Positions 52,206 through 61,338 of a DNA stretch of 64,000 nucleotides are shown piece after piece; within the stretch, counting starts at the first letter, position 1, and each line of letters starts with the position of its first letter. Position numbers and translations under genes: made by a program. Where the stretch lies: NCBI GenBank assembly GCA_021797515.1, contig JAJZZP010000068.1, positions 1 through 64,000 on the forward strand, read 5' to 3'. The notes under the pieces are model-generated. The model saw only the letters and a program-made list of their open reading frames with translations, was not told the origin of the DNA and made no database searches. This DNA comes from Bacillota bacterium. Its GTDB lineage: Bacteria; Bacillota; Sulfobacillia; Sulfobacillales; Sulfobacillaceae.

Positions 52206-53621
52206 ATGGTTGGTGGCGGTATTCAATACATTATTCGTTTAAGTATGCAACGCGAGTTGGTTCCCTTTCGCCAATTGGTGGAGCAGGTTGACAAAATTGG
52301 AGGGGACATTGTGGCGTTGGACTTGGTGAGGGCCGAAGACCAGCGCACGATTCGGGACTTGACCGTGGTTATGCCTTCCCCAGAACATTTGTTGATGTTG
52401 GAAGATGCCTTGAAAGCAATGCCGGGCACAGTTATAGAAAATGTCTCTGATCGAACATTTCTCATGCATTTGGGAGGGAAAATCGAAATTCAGCCGAGGG
52501 TACAAATTAAAACTCGTGCCGATTTGTCTCATGTGTACACTCCGGGGGTGGCTCGGGTAGTACAGGCGATTGCTGAAGATCCCAGCAAGGCCTTCCAATT
52601 AACTATGAAGCGGAATACGGTGGCGGTGGTCACGGATGGGACCGCGATCCTGGGCTTAGGCCACTTGGGACCGAAGGCGGCATTGCCCGTAATGGAAGGG
52701 AAGTCGGTGCTGTTTAAGTGGTTGGCCAACGTGGATGCGATGCCGATTTGTTTGGATACCACGGATGTAGACGAAATTGTAGAAACAGTTGTACGCATAG
52801 CTCCCGGGTTTGGCGGCATAAACCTCGAAGACATAGCGGCTCCCCGCTGTTTTGAAATCGAAGCACGGCTGCGCGAAAGGCTGGATATCCCGGTCTTTCA
52901 CGATGACCAGCACGGAACCGCGGTTGTGATATTAGCTGGACTAATCAATGCGGCGCGTGTCGTAGGAAAGCCACTGAAAGATTTGCGGGTGGTGGTTGCC
53001 GGGATTGGAGCTGCAGGGACTGCGACCACGGAATTGCTTTTAGAAGCCGGAGTCAAGGACATCGTGGGATATGACCGCATGGGTCCTATCGGTTCCCAAC
53101 ATTCATATCCGGATCATCCTGCCTGGGAGTCGTATGCTAAAAAAACCAATCCGTTTCACCGTGATGGTTCATTAGCGGATATTTTGCGGGGAGCTGACGC
53201 CTTTATCGGCGTATCAACGGGAAACTTGTTGACCGTGGCTGATGTTGAAGGGATGGCGCCTGACGCTATTTTGTTTGTGATGGCCAATCCTGAACCGGAA
53301 ATCCGTCCGGAATTGGTTCAGTCAAAAGTACGCGTGTTGGCTACAGGGCGTTCCGATTATCCGAATCAAATTAACAATGTGCTGTGCTTTCCCGGACTAT
53401 TTCGCGGAGTGTTGGACAGCCGTGCGGCAACCATCACCACCCATATGAAGATTGCGGCCGCCGAAGCGCTAGCGGGTGTGGTAAAACCGGAAGAGTTGTC
53501 CGCCGAGTATATCATTCCGAGCGTATTCAATCGCGAAGTCGCGGTAAAAATAGCCCAGGCAGTAACTCGAGCAGCGGAGGACGAGGGGGTTGCCCGAAGA
53601 ATTTCGCCCACCTTGAGGTAA
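52206..53621 (+). CDS. NAD-dependent malic enzyme with N-terminal ACT domain
   Basis: Oxidative decarboxylation of malate to pyruvate, 471 residues. Residues 1-80 form an ACT-like domain (IIRLSMQRELVPFRQLVEQV). The malic core has YTPGVARVVQAIAED, VTDGTAILGLGHLGPKAALP and FHDDQHGTAVVILAGLINAA, then the Rossmann VVVAGIGAAGTATTELL. ATG 52206 follows AGGGAGG. The ACT domain suggests amino-acid control. It precedes a small membrane protein gene. Confidence 0.95.
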   Translation: MVGGGIQYIIRLSMQRELVPFRQLVEQVDKIGGDIVALDLVRAEDQRTIRDLTVVMPSPEHLLMLEDALKAMPGTVIENVSDRTFLMHLGGKIEIQPRVQIKTRADLSHVYTPGVARVVQAIAEDPSKAFQLTMKRNTVAVVTDGTAILGLGHLGPKAALPVMEGKSVLFKWLANVDAMPICLDTTDVDEIVETVVRIAPGFGGINLEDIAAPRCFEIEARLRERLDIPVFHDDQHGTAVVILAGLINAARVVGKPLKDLRVVVAGIGAAGTATTELLLEAGVKDIVGYDRMGPIGSQHSYPDHPAWESYAKKTNPFHRDGSLADILRGADAFIGVSTGNLLTVADVEGMAPDAILFVMANPEPEIRPELVQSKVRVLATGRSDYPNQINNVLCFPGLFRGVLDSRAATITTHMKIAAAEALAGVVKPEELSAEYIIPSVFNREVAVKIAQAVTRAAEDEGVARRISPTLR

Positions 53622-53640
53622 CCCGGCGGGGGGCATAACA

Positions 53641-53934
53641 ATGGACAAAAACACTATCGGCTCACGATTGCAGGAATGGTTTCAAGCGCTGGCGGCCCCG
53701 GTGCCATGGACCTCGGGCGCAATTATGCGCATACGAATGGCAGGCATTGTGGTGCTCTTGATGCTGTTGTTAAGTTACGGTGTGTTGTGGGAAGCATTGA
53801 AGGGGAGGTTATCCCTAATATGGGCGGGAATAGGGGAATTGCTTGCGCTATCAGCCATGGTTTTCGTCTTTGCTTGGGCGATTGCCCGCCGTCGCAAGGA
53901 TGTGGACGAGTATCAAAGTCGGCGCCCGTCTTAA
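53641..53934 (+). CDS. small membrane protein (97 aa)
   Basis: Two hydrophobic segments at about residues 33-52 and 60-80 (IVVLLMLLLSYGVLW and LLALSAMVFVFAWAIA) with a basic end RRRKD. GGCGGGGGG precedes ATG. Its TAA shares bases with the stop codon of the convergent gene at 53931. No function recognised. Confidence 0.6.
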   Translation: MDKNTIGSRLQEWFQALAAPVPWTSGAIMRIRMAGIVVLLMLLLSYGVLWEALKGRLSLIWAGIGELLALSAMVFVFAWAIARRRKDVDEYQSRRPS

Positions 53935-54470
53935 AACCTGAATGGCAACTGAGCCAATTGTCCATGGATTAGTTGGCTTCCCGTGTGAATTAAAAAGTAC
54001 CCTGTACCACCAACTAGGCATGCCCAAAGCACCGCCGCCAGCAGTTCTCGCAACCAGGGATTGAGGCGGCGGCTTGCCACTGGGGCCTCCTCGCTGGCAT
54101 TTACGGTGGCTGCGTCCCACGGGTGATCGGGTGAGTTCTCCCTTCGGGAACGGTGGCCGATCAAGACGCCGATGGCTACTCCCAGCGACACCAACAACAA
54201 GTCGACAATCCATGTGTTGTGGCTGTGCATTGCCGCCTGGATTGCGTTCGGACTGCCGGAAATCAGCGTGTGCTGCATGCGTAAAATGGCGCGGTGGGCT
54301 TGGCTCAGAGTGCTCAATGCACCCATGACGTATGCCCCTCCGACAATGGGGATTTGCAAGGCAACAAGCACCATCCACCATGGCCAATACCACGGCGGCC
54401 ACCGGCGGATCTTGGAGCTTATCAGTCCAGGGGTGGTGCGAGAGTGACGGGGCGGGGTATTTTGTGCCAT
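53931..54470 (-). CDS. hypothetical membrane protein (179 aa)
   Basis: Three hydrophobic segments: WYWPWWMVLVALQIPIVGGA, WIVDLLLVSLGVAIGVLIG and LLAAVLWACLVGGTGYFLI, with a polar Ser/Glu/Arg loop between the last two. ATG 54470 has AAGGAGGAGG on the minus strand and is better than the start at 54518. Family not recognised. Confidence 0.65.
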   Translation of the reverse strand: MAQNTPPRHSRTTPGLISSKIRRWPPWYWPWWMVLVALQIPIVGGAYVMGALSTLSQAHRAILRMQHTLISGSPNAIQAAMHSHNTWIVDLLLVSLGVAIGVLIGHRSRRENSPDHPWDAATVNASEEAPVASRRLNPWLRELLAAVLWACLVGGTGYFLIHTGSQLIHGQLAQLPFRF

Positions 54471-54541
54471 AAGCCTCCTCCTTGTGATTGTAGTATACAC
54501 GACACACCCGCCCTTCAAACCGGTATCGTCTATGGAGCGAT

Positions 54542-56176
54542 CTAAGATGAAGGAAATACGCTAACCAATGTACCGTAATGAATATAATTCCACGCAATCG
54601 CGGCATTTGAAATGGGAAGTTCCACACACCCTAAACTCTGGGGAAACCCATAAGCAGCTCGGGGAAATCCATGAACTGCATCACCGCCGGCAAAGTAGTT
54701 AACCCAGGGAACTCCCGGGTCGTCATAGGGGACCCCAAATGGATTAATTCCGCTCATGGTCTGGCTTTGATATCGTAGATATACCGGAGAGGTTCCCAGA
54801 TAGGTGGGGCTTTGTGGAATTCCGGTATTGCACAATGAGGTGAGTACGATTTTTCCGTTGTACCATAGTTGCAGAGTTTCGGGGAGAACTTCGCTAACGT
54901 GAATGTAACCATACCCATTAGGATTACCCTTATCCGCCAGTTTGTCGGCAATTAAAGTTGTCCAGACTTTTGGCCCGGCAATGCCGTCCACGGCAAGCCC
55001 ATTAACCCGTTCAAAATGCATTACTGCACCCTTCACCATCACATTATAGACATCAGGCTGCCACAACGCCATCAGCGATGCCGGAGTGTCATTATAGCGC
55101 CAAGTAAACGTCCCCGGTGGCGGAGAGTAAATAGCGCTGTCTTGTTCGGCTAGCGTGGTTAAATGGGATCCAGTTGGCGTCCAATTCAACGGGAGATAGC
55201 CGAGTTCAGCTAAAAGTTGGTCAAGACGCAACACCGAACCATTGGCAACGGTAAATTGCTGGAGGATTGTTTTGGCCAGATAGCTGCCATTGGCGGCACG
55301 TATCCCATTAGTACCACCGGGAATTTTCAACGATACTAAGGAACCTGGCCCCCATCCTGTTCCACTAGCCTGAAACGCAAAGGAGTTGGTGGATGTTCGA
55401 GTCCAGGTTCCGGGGACTTTGGGGCTAAAGGTCCATTGCCCAGGGGATGCGTGTTCTATCGGAGCCGAGAATGTAACCAACACCCGAGTGGCTGGGGATG
55501 AGTTGCCTACCTGTAGGGTGTCGGTGAGCCAATTGGCTGTTTTCCAGTGCAAAACCTGGGGGCGGGACAGTGTTTCCCAGGGGCGCGCGGCCGTTTCTAT
55601 CACCAACTGACCATTTTTGTCAGGCGGGGTACGAATGGCGGGAATGCGAAATTGGGCGACCGGGGCAGATGGCTTGACGATTTGGCTATCCACAGGTCCG
55701 ACAATTCGCATCAGGGCGGCCGGCGATTGTAGTCCGACCAATATCGCTTGGCCTACGGGGATGGTTACCAAGGGAGCAAGCAGTGCAGGATTGGCTGGGG
55801 TTCGCACTACCGAAGTAAGTACCTGGTGATTAAACGGTAGCCAGTCCAGCCACGATGGGCCGGTAATCGTGGCGTGCACCACGCCCATAGTATGGGGCTT
55901 GAGTGTGACCGTAGGCCACAAACCATCTTTCTTCAACTGCAGGGGAACGGTTCGGGAGCCGAACTGGTATGTAGCATTGGTCACTTGGGTCGCCATCCCG
56001 TTGAGACTAATTGTGGCCAGAGCGTCAGGATTGGGACCTACCCTTGCTGAGGGGCGTTCTACATAGGCGGCGGTGACTCCGAATCCTACCAGACATACGG
56101 CGGCCAAAGCGATCCAGAGCCATCGTGGACTTCCATGAATATGCCGCGAAGTTCTTCGGGTTGGAACGTTGGTCAT
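54542..56176 (-). CDS. L,D-transpeptidase (YkuD) with N-terminal membrane anchor and repeat-like region
   Basis: Cell-wall cross-linking enzyme, 544 residues. A membrane segment (WLWIALAAVCLVGFGVTAAY) near residue 20 is followed by a long beta-rich extracellular region with Ig-like character. A peptidoglycan-binding-like stretch (GAVMHFERVNGLAVDGIAGP) precedes the catalytic domain. The YkuD site has the His in GGDAVHGFPRAAYG and the catalytic Cys in QSLGCVELPISNA. It may act in the spore or vegetative wall. Confidence 0.9.
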   Translation of the reverse strand: MTNVPTRRTSRHIHGSPRWLWIALAAVCLVGFGVTAAYVERPSARVGPNPDALATISLNGMATQVTNATYQFGSRTVPLQLKKDGLWPTVTLKPHTMGVVHATITGPSWLDWLPFNHQVLTSVVRTPANPALLAPLVTIPVGQAILVGLQSPAALMRIVGPVDSQIVKPSAPVAQFRIPAIRTPPDKNGQLVIETAARPWETLSRPQVLHWKTANWLTDTLQVGNSSPATRVLVTFSAPIEHASPGQWTFSPKVPGTWTRTSTNSFAFQASGTGWGPGSLVSLKIPGGTNGIRAANGSYLAKTILQQFTVANGSVLRLDQLLAELGYLPLNWTPTGSHLTTLAEQDSAIYSPPPGTFTWRYNDTPASLMALWQPDVYNVMVKGAVMHFERVNGLAVDGIAGPKVWTTLIADKLADKGNPNGYGYIHVSEVLPETLQLWYNGKIVLTSLCNTGIPQSPTYLGTSPVYLRYQSQTMSGINPFGVPYDDPGVPWVNYFAGGDAVHGFPRAAYGFPQSLGCVELPISNAAIAWNYIHYGTLVSVFPSS

Positions 56177-56260
56177 AGCATCGCTTCCTCTCGCGTTTCT
56201 ATGGATATAACGCGAGAAAGGGAAAATATGTTACCTAATTTTACCGGGAATGCCAATTTT

Positions 56261-57547
56261 TTAGAATGGAATTAAGTTTTCCGAGGGAATTAGAATAGTT
56301 AGCAATTCCGCCATTCCCTGAAGGATTTGTAACCGGGATGAATTCCAACTGGAAGGACTTAAGAAATCTGCCTGTAAGATACCCCACACAGGACGCCCCA
56401 GCGGCATAACGGCGACCGATTCGGGAGAGCCGAAGTCACGAGTTGTACTTTTTAGGGCCTCGGGTGTTTGGGAAAATCGTTGGATGACTTGCGGTGTTTT
56501 CGAGTGATAACATTGTCCAATCACCGAGGGCAAGTCCAACGAGACAATTGATCTTGCTGCGTGGCCACGACTGGCTACCGGCACTAAACCATTGTTCTGT
56601 CGTAGGAAGCAAGTTATAGAAAATGGATGCAGGACCTTGTCGATAGTTGTCAGAAGGAGATTTAATTGGTCCCGCTTGGTTAAAGATCCCGTGGCCAAAT
56701 GTTCCATTAATAAGGCAAAATGGGCACGAAATGGATCATAATAATCTTCCGCGTTGGGGTCGATTGGCATCATTTGGGTTCTCAATGCTGCAACATTACG
56801 GGTTAGGGCAGTGTCAGGAACCGGGTTTCGTTCCCAGGACGCAGGGCGGGAAAAATAATATCCTTGCCCTATATCGACGCCAAGAGTCATACAGGTGACC
56901 ATCTCGTCATAAGTCTCGATACCTTCAGCGATAAGTGAAAACCCGAGAAATTTGGCAATTTGTTCTATCGATGCGATTAAATTGCGCTTAATCGCCGATT
57001 TATCGCATCCATCAACTAATCCACGATCAATTTTTACGTAATTGGGACGAACCGTGACTAATTTTTGTAAACCCGAATACCCAGCGCCAAAATCGTCTAA
57101 GGCAATAGAGCCGCCCAAGTTCTGGTAATGATGAACCACCGGTTCCATAGCCTCTCCGCTCCAGTTGCCCCGCTCAGTTATTTCAATAACCACGGTACCA
57201 TCCATGGTCGGAATCAGATGCTGCTGAATTGCAGGATCGCTCAACGAATCCGGATGTAAGTTAATAAATATTGGAACGTTGATATGATAATTGTGCGCTA
57301 GATGCATGGCCCGCTCCACGATAAGTCGGTCCATATCCACGGCCTTGCCCAACTGTGCGATCAATTCGAAAAACTCTTCGACGGGAAGGGAGGTGCCCTT
57401 TTGGGTTGTGGGACGGCTTAAAATTTCATAGCCGACCACGTGACCACTTGACAAGGATACTAACGACTGAAACGCGATCGAAAATAAGGTGCCCTGTTCG
57501 AACCATTCAGTGATCGCCAATTGGCTAAGGGGTGTCGCGGAATTCAT
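56261..57547 (-). CDS. EAL-domain c-di-GMP phosphodiesterase with C-terminal GAF domain
   Basis: About 428 residues. The EAL motif is GYEILSRP (EIL). Asn in FINLHPDSLSD, Glu in VVIEITERGNW, IALDDFGAGYSGLQKL, the Lys in YVKIDRGLVDG and LIAEGIETYDEM keep the catalytic set, so activity is likely. Residues from about 275 form a GAF-like domain (SITCFLRQNNGLVPVASRGH). ATG 57547 has GGGAGC at 7 bases and is preferred to 57619. Regulator domain after the catalytic domain is the less common order. Confidence 0.88.
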   Translation of the reverse strand: MNSATPLSQLAITEWFEQGTLFSIAFQSLVSLSSGHVVGYEILSRPTTQKGTSLPVEEFFELIAQLGKAVDMDRLIVERAMHLAHNYHINVPIFINLHPDSLSDPAIQQHLIPTMDGTVVIEITERGNWSGEAMEPVVHHYQNLGGSIALDDFGAGYSGLQKLVTVRPNYVKIDRGLVDGCDKSAIKRNLIASIEQIAKFLGFSLIAEGIETYDEMVTCMTLGVDIGQGYYFSRPASWERNPVPDTALTRNVAALRTQMMPIDPNAEDYYDPFRAHFALLMEHLATGSLTKRDQLNLLLTTIDKVLHPFSITCFLRQNNGLVPVASRGHAARSIVSLDLPSVIGQCYHSKTPQVIQRFSQTPEALKSTTRDFGSPESVAVMPLGRPVWGILQADFLSPSSWNSSRLQILQGMAELLTILIPSENLIPF

Positions 57548-57873
57548 TTCGTTGCTCCCAACCGGATTGTGTATGATTTCCTCCACATTATGGCAAATAA
57601 GTCGCGGAAAGTCCATCATGTTACCCGTTGTTGGGGAATCTGACAGGTATGTCTAAAGAATGTTCGCAGTTGCCGATTTGAAATCTTGAGGAAGGTATTG
57701 CCTTGGATAGTATAGTTGTAAGATAGAGGCTTGAGTGGAGCCTTCCTGGACATATTCCGATATTGTGACAATTGTCGTATGATAAAATAAATCCTTTTGG
57801 CCTTCGGTGTTGCAGGACCGTTTTCTCGGTACCTTAGGGCCGATACTGGAATAAATACGATGGTGGTGCAGTC

Positions 57874-58470
57874 ATGGACATCCGTACCCTGTTTTTAGAT
57901 ATCGGAGGGGTGATCTTAGAACCGGATCCCAGGTTTTGGGAACGATTACGTACAGAGTTCGGGGCACCTGACGATGCGGAGCAAATGTTTTACGGAGAAG
58001 ATGGGCCCTGGAACGCTTGCAAGACGGGACTCATAACCTATCAAGATTACGTATTCCACATGGCTGATCAACTGGGTATAGAGAGGTCTGTGATGGCGTC
58101 ATTGCGTGCAGAACTCGAATGGCTCATTATACAGCCGATGGTGGACTGGGTGCGTCAGATGCGCGCTCAAAGGTCGATCGAGGTCATAGCGGTTAGCAAT
58201 GCAGATACGACATTGGAAGAACGCCTGTCGCGGTTCCAATTGACGGATTTGTTTGATCGGATCGTAAATTCGGCACGGGTTGGCGTTGCAAAACCAGATC
58301 CCGCAATCTATCAACTGGCGTTGTCGTATACCTCATCTCTACCTGAGTGTTGCCTATTCATAGACGATCGGGAACGTAATATGGCTGCAGCACAATCACT
58401 GGGCATTCAAACTTTAGTGTTTCGTGACTTCCCGGAATTTGCCGAAGACGTCGAAAAATTGCTTCGCTAG
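57874..58470 (+). CDS. HAD-superfamily hydrolase
   Basis: Haloacid-dehalogenase-type phosphatase, 198 residues. Motif I is LFLDIGGVILEPD: the nucleophile Asp is present, but the second position is Gly, as in YihX-like proteins. Motif II is in VIAVSNADTTLEERL. The Lys is in GVAKPDPAIYQLAL and motif IV is CLFIDDRERN. Substrate unknown, probably a sugar phosphate. The next gene starts 17 bases later. The ribosome site is weak. Confidence 0.85.
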   Translation: MDIRTLFLDIGGVILEPDPRFWERLRTEFGAPDDAEQMFYGEDGPWNACKTGLITYQDYVFHMADQLGIERSVMASLRAELEWLIIQPMVDWVRQMRAQRSIEVIAVSNADTTLEERLSRFQLTDLFDRIVNSARVGVAKPDPAIYQLALSYTSSLPECCLFIDDRERNMAAAQSLGIQTLVFRDFPEFAEDVEKLLR

Positions 58471-58487
58471 ACAAGGGGAGAGGCTTA

Positions 58488-58871
58488 ATGGCACGTATTG
58501 TATTAGATGAAGATCAAGTGCACATTGATTTAAGCTTTGCCGATAAAGTGCTGTCGTTTTCTGGGTCACTGCGAGTACCTTATTCCCACATTCGGAGCAT
58601 TTCGACGGATCCAGTGACCCCCCAATGGTATCATGGGATTCAAATTGGTATCAACTTGCCGCCGCTTAAGGTGGCGAGTACTTTCATTACCGAAGAGGGC
58701 AATATCTTTTACGATTTTCACGATCCCCACCGTTGCATTACATTAAACTTGGAACATGAGCGATATGTCCGAATTGTCGTTGAGGTAGAGGCATCGCAAT
58801 CGCGGTCGACTTTAGTTGAAGAAATCCGTGCCCGCGTCGAACACAGCCACGAAAAAGCGGGGCAGACTTAA
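58488..58871 (+). CDS. PH-domain-like hypothetical protein (127 aa)
   Basis: Beta-rich sequence (VHIDLSFADKVLSFSGSLRV, then NIFYDFHDPHRCITLNLEHE) resembling bacterial PH-like domains, with a C-terminal amphipathic helix. No membrane segment. AAGGGGAG precedes ATG. Its last codons form the left side of a terminator hairpin that serves the gene on the opposite strand. Confidence 0.7.
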   Translation: MARIVLDEDQVHIDLSFADKVLSFSGSLRVPYSHIRSISTDPVTPQWYHGIQIGINLPPLKVASTFITEEGNIFYDFHDPHRCITLNLEHERYVRIVVEVEASQSRSTLVEEIRARVEHSHEKAGQT

Positions 58872-58884
58872 CCTTCTGCCCCGC
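58857..58884 (-). terminator. terminator for the LysM-NlpC/P60 gene, nested in the end of the PH-like gene
   Basis: GCGGGGCAGA and TCTGCCCCGC form a perfect 10-bp stem with an 8-base loop. On the minus strand it is followed by TTTTTC, so it should end the leftward transcript from 58903. The right-going gene's TAA (58869-58871) lies in its loop. Confidence 0.8.
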
Positions 58885-58902
58885 CTCAAAAAGCTGCTAG
58901 GT

Positions 58903-60036
58903 TTAGGGATTGATAAACCCGGCACCGTAATAGGTGGACTCATAGTAAGGACTGTTCAGATTGGAAACGCGAACTGTCAGTCCTGGTTCGGGCGCCTCCA
59001 CAAAGGCTTGGCTATATCCTAGAGCCGGGTAACTCCCGATGTATATGCCTACATGGGAGGCTCCAGGTCCGTCTGTGCTGAAAAACACTAGATCTCCAGG
59101 TTGTAATTGCCATTTGGCAATCTTGTTGGCTGAGGCATACTGCGCCCAACTCGTGCGTGGAATGCTGACCCCGTTTCGGGCGAACACGTATTGGACCAAT
59201 CCTGAGCAATCAAATCCAGCAGGCGAAGTCCCACCCCACACATACGGCACTCCCAAGTAAGACAATGCCGTATTAACCAATGCTTGTCCAAAATTGGTTC
59301 GCGAGCTTGCTGCTGGGATCGAAGAACCGGCCGATCCCGAAGCAGGTATGGTTAACACTTCTCCTACTTTCAAAGCGTTAGGGTTGGCCAGTCCGTTGGC
59401 GGCTGCAATAGCGCGCCATGAGACCCCGAATTGTGCGGCGATTCCGCTTAAGGTATTGCCGGGTTTTACCGTATATCGGGTTCCGCTGCGGGATGAGGGT
59501 GACGGGGCCACTGGTGAAGGGCTTCCCGAGACGATTAATACTTGTCCCACTCGCAGTTGGTTAGGATTGGCCAAATGGTTCAAAGACACCAGAGCGGAAA
59601 CGGTGGTGTGAAATGCGCTGGCAATGCCGCTGAGCGTATTACCCGGTCTTACCCTGTAAGTAGTGACGCGACTGGTAGCAAACGTCGGACTGGCTGACGA
59701 ATTGCCCGAGCCTTGGCTATTGCCTGCGACCTGCAGAATCTCTCCTGCATGAATCAAGTTTGGATTCGCCAGGTGATTTAACGCTACCAATTGCTCAATG
59801 GAAGTGTGAAAGCGCCTAGCAATTCCGCTAAGGGTATTTCCTGGCTGAACGGTATAAGTTACCGCTCGACTCGCCGTAAACGGCAGGCTAGATGTGGCAA
59901 CCGCCTGTTTAGTGACTTCACGGGATGCGTAAGAAGCAGGCATCATTGAAGACGCCATAAACGCGCCAAACATGGCAGTCGCCATGATGGCAAAGGGCCG
60001 CAATCGCATTAAATAAATAGGCTCCCTTCCTTCCAA
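58903..60036 (-). CDS. LysM-NlpC/P60 cell-wall hydrolase
   Basis: Secreted peptidoglycan endopeptidase, 377 residues. A signal-like hydrophobic segment (residues 14-34) is followed by three LysM repeats (each with YTVQPGNTLSGIA or YRVRPGNTLSGIA type starts) at about 60-104, 128-172 and 187-230. The NlpC/P60 domain has the catalytic Cys in VWGGTSPAGFDCSGLVQYVF and the His in GASHVGIYIG. The TTG start at 60036 has GGAGG at 7 bases; ATG 60009 is an alternative. It ends in a strong terminator. Confidence 0.94.
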   Translation of the reverse strand: MEGREPIYLMRLRPFAIMATAMFGAFMASSMMPASYASREVTKQAVATSSLPFTASRAVTYTVQPGNTLSGIARRFHTSIEQLVALNHLANPNLIHAGEILQVAGNSQGSGNSSASPTFATSRVTTYRVRPGNTLSGIASAFHTTVSALVSLNHLANPNQLRVGQVLIVSGSPSPVAPSPSSRSGTRYTVKPGNTLSGIAAQFGVSWRAIAAANGLANPNALKVGEVLTIPASGSAGSSIPAASSRTNFGQALVNTALSYLGVPYVWGGTSPAGFDCSGLVQYVFARNGVSIPRTSWAQYASANKIAKWQLQPGDLVFFSTDGPGASHVGIYIGSYPALGYSQAFVEAPEPGLTVRVSNLNSPYYESTYYGAGFINP

Positions 60037-60146
60037 GTATTGCCTCCGAGGTTAGTTCGTGGGTTCGGGCTGGAGGCGCCCTACGCGGTGTAATCGCGAT
60101 TCACCAAAGCATTCCTGCTTTTTTCCCCCGTACGTTCTGTCCCTTA

Positions 60147-60365
60147 ATGGCGAACGATTCGGCGTTGAAGGAGTCAATAATAACCATAGCCGACAAATAT
60201 CATTCAGTCATGGCGCAAATTGCCGGTAAAGGGAAGATTTTGAACCAAATTGAGGGAAAAAGGCTCGCCATCGATGATTTTCGTCAAATTTTGATGATAT
60301 GGGGAATATTGGATAGAGAAATGCAAAGATTTCGTAGTTTACTTTTGATCTTAGTCTATTTATAG
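60147..60365 (+). CDS. uncertain small frame (72 aa)
   Basis: Helical, charged sequence (HSVMAQIAGKGKILNQIEGK) with a hydrophobic end. No ribosome site is visible before ATG. Its stop codon lies inside the palindrome upstream of the MarR gene. It may be spurious. Confidence 0.25.
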   Translation: MANDSALKESIITIADKYHSVMAQIAGKGKILNQIEGKRLAIDDFRQILMIWGILDREMQRFRSLLLILVYL

Positions 60366-60374
60366 TTAACTATA
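60361..60374. promoter_or_regulatory. 14-bp perfect palindrome upstream of the MarR gene
   Basis: TATAGTTAACTATA is fully symmetric and lies 51 bases before the MarR-family start codon, in an AT-rich stretch. MarR proteins bind palindromes of this size next to their own promoters, so it is a good operator candidate. Confidence 0.55.
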
Positions 60375-60424
60375 TGAAAAATATTTACCATTTATAAAAT
60401 ATCAACGATAGGTGATGGAAATTC

Positions 60425-60877
60425 ATGTCCAACGTTTCGGGGTTAGCGCGGGAATCTATGAGAGCTTTTTTAGAGGTGATTGCATTGGCAGAGCCAATGA
60501 TTGCCGACTTGTGGAAATCGCACCATCTTACCCTCTCCCATGTACAGTGTATGCGAATGTTGCGGGAGCAACCGGAAGTGGCTGGAGACCTAGCAAGAAA
60601 ACTTAATATGTCTTCGGCTTCACTGACACGGGTGCTAGACCGTCTTGAGGAACGGAATTTCGTCATCAGAACGATTGATCCCAGCGACCGACGACGGATA
60701 TTAGTGCATTTAACGCCAATGGGCAACGACATCCTTGGGGGAATCAAGTCATGGTACGCAAGTCCGGTGTTTACCGCGATATCGGCAATGGATGAAGAAT
60801 CCCTTCAGTTTTTACGGCAAGGCTTGGCGACTTTGGCGAATCAGGTGAGACAGACGATGGACCAGACACCGAAATGA
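60425..60877 (+). CDS. MarR-family transcriptional regulator
   Basis: Winged-helix dimeric regulator, 150 residues. The DNA-binding part is LARKLNMSSASLTRVLDRLE, followed by the wing VIRTIDPSDRRRILVHLTPM, typical of MarR. Dimerisation helices are at both ends. ATG 60425 follows GGTGATGG. It precedes two SPW-like membrane protein genes that may be its targets. Effector unknown. Confidence 0.92.
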   Translation: MSNVSGLARESMRAFLEVIALAEPMIADLWKSHHLTLSHVQCMRMLREQPEVAGDLARKLNMSSASLTRVLDRLEERNFVIRTIDPSDRRRILVHLTPMGNDILGGIKSWYASPVFTAISAMDEESLQFLRQGLATLANQVRQTMDQTPK

Positions 60878-60932
60878 CAAGTCGGTCAATCTAGTGAATG
60901 TCTGTCCAGTGTATGAGAGGGAGCGAATTAGC

Positions 60933-61337
60933 ATGCCGAAATACTTATGGCCTATTGCGACCCTAACGGTCGTGCTGTTAGCGGGGATAGCACTTCTGCT
61001 ATGGCCGTTTGCCTTAGGAATGGCTCATGGTACCTGGTCAAAGGCGGTTTACAGTGATTTCTGGAGTGGTGTAGGGGTAGTCGTCATTGCTCTGCTAGGA
61101 CTTGGGTCATGGCTTATGGCCTTGCGCCAGGAAATGCGGAAGCGCGGACTCATTCAGGCCATCGAGACAAAATCTGCAAGTCGGCCGAAGGCTGTATCAC
61201 AATCGTCGGCTCCAGGGGCGGTCTCAGACTCCGCGACCGATTTGGATAGCCTGTTGAAGCCCCTGGCCGAATCAGTATTACGTGATTTGACGCGTCAATT
61301 ACAAAACAAAGAGGAACGACGAAGGGAAGGCGTTTAA
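60933..61337 (+). CDS. small membrane protein, SPW-repeat-like (134 aa)
   Basis: Two hydrophobic segments (IATLTVVLLAGIALLLWPFA and GVGVVVIALLGLGSWLMALR) followed by a charged tail. The pattern resembles SPW-repeat proteins but the SPW core is weak. ATG 60933 has GAGAGGGAG upstream. It ends 1 base before the next gene. Confidence 0.6.
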   Translation: MPKYLWPIATLTVVLLAGIALLLWPFALGMAHGTWSKAVYSDFWSGVGVVVIALLGLGSWLMALRQEMRKRGLIQAIETKSASRPKAVSQSSAPGAVSDSATDLDSLLKPLAESVLRDLTRQLQNKEERRREGV

Positions 61338-61338
61338 C

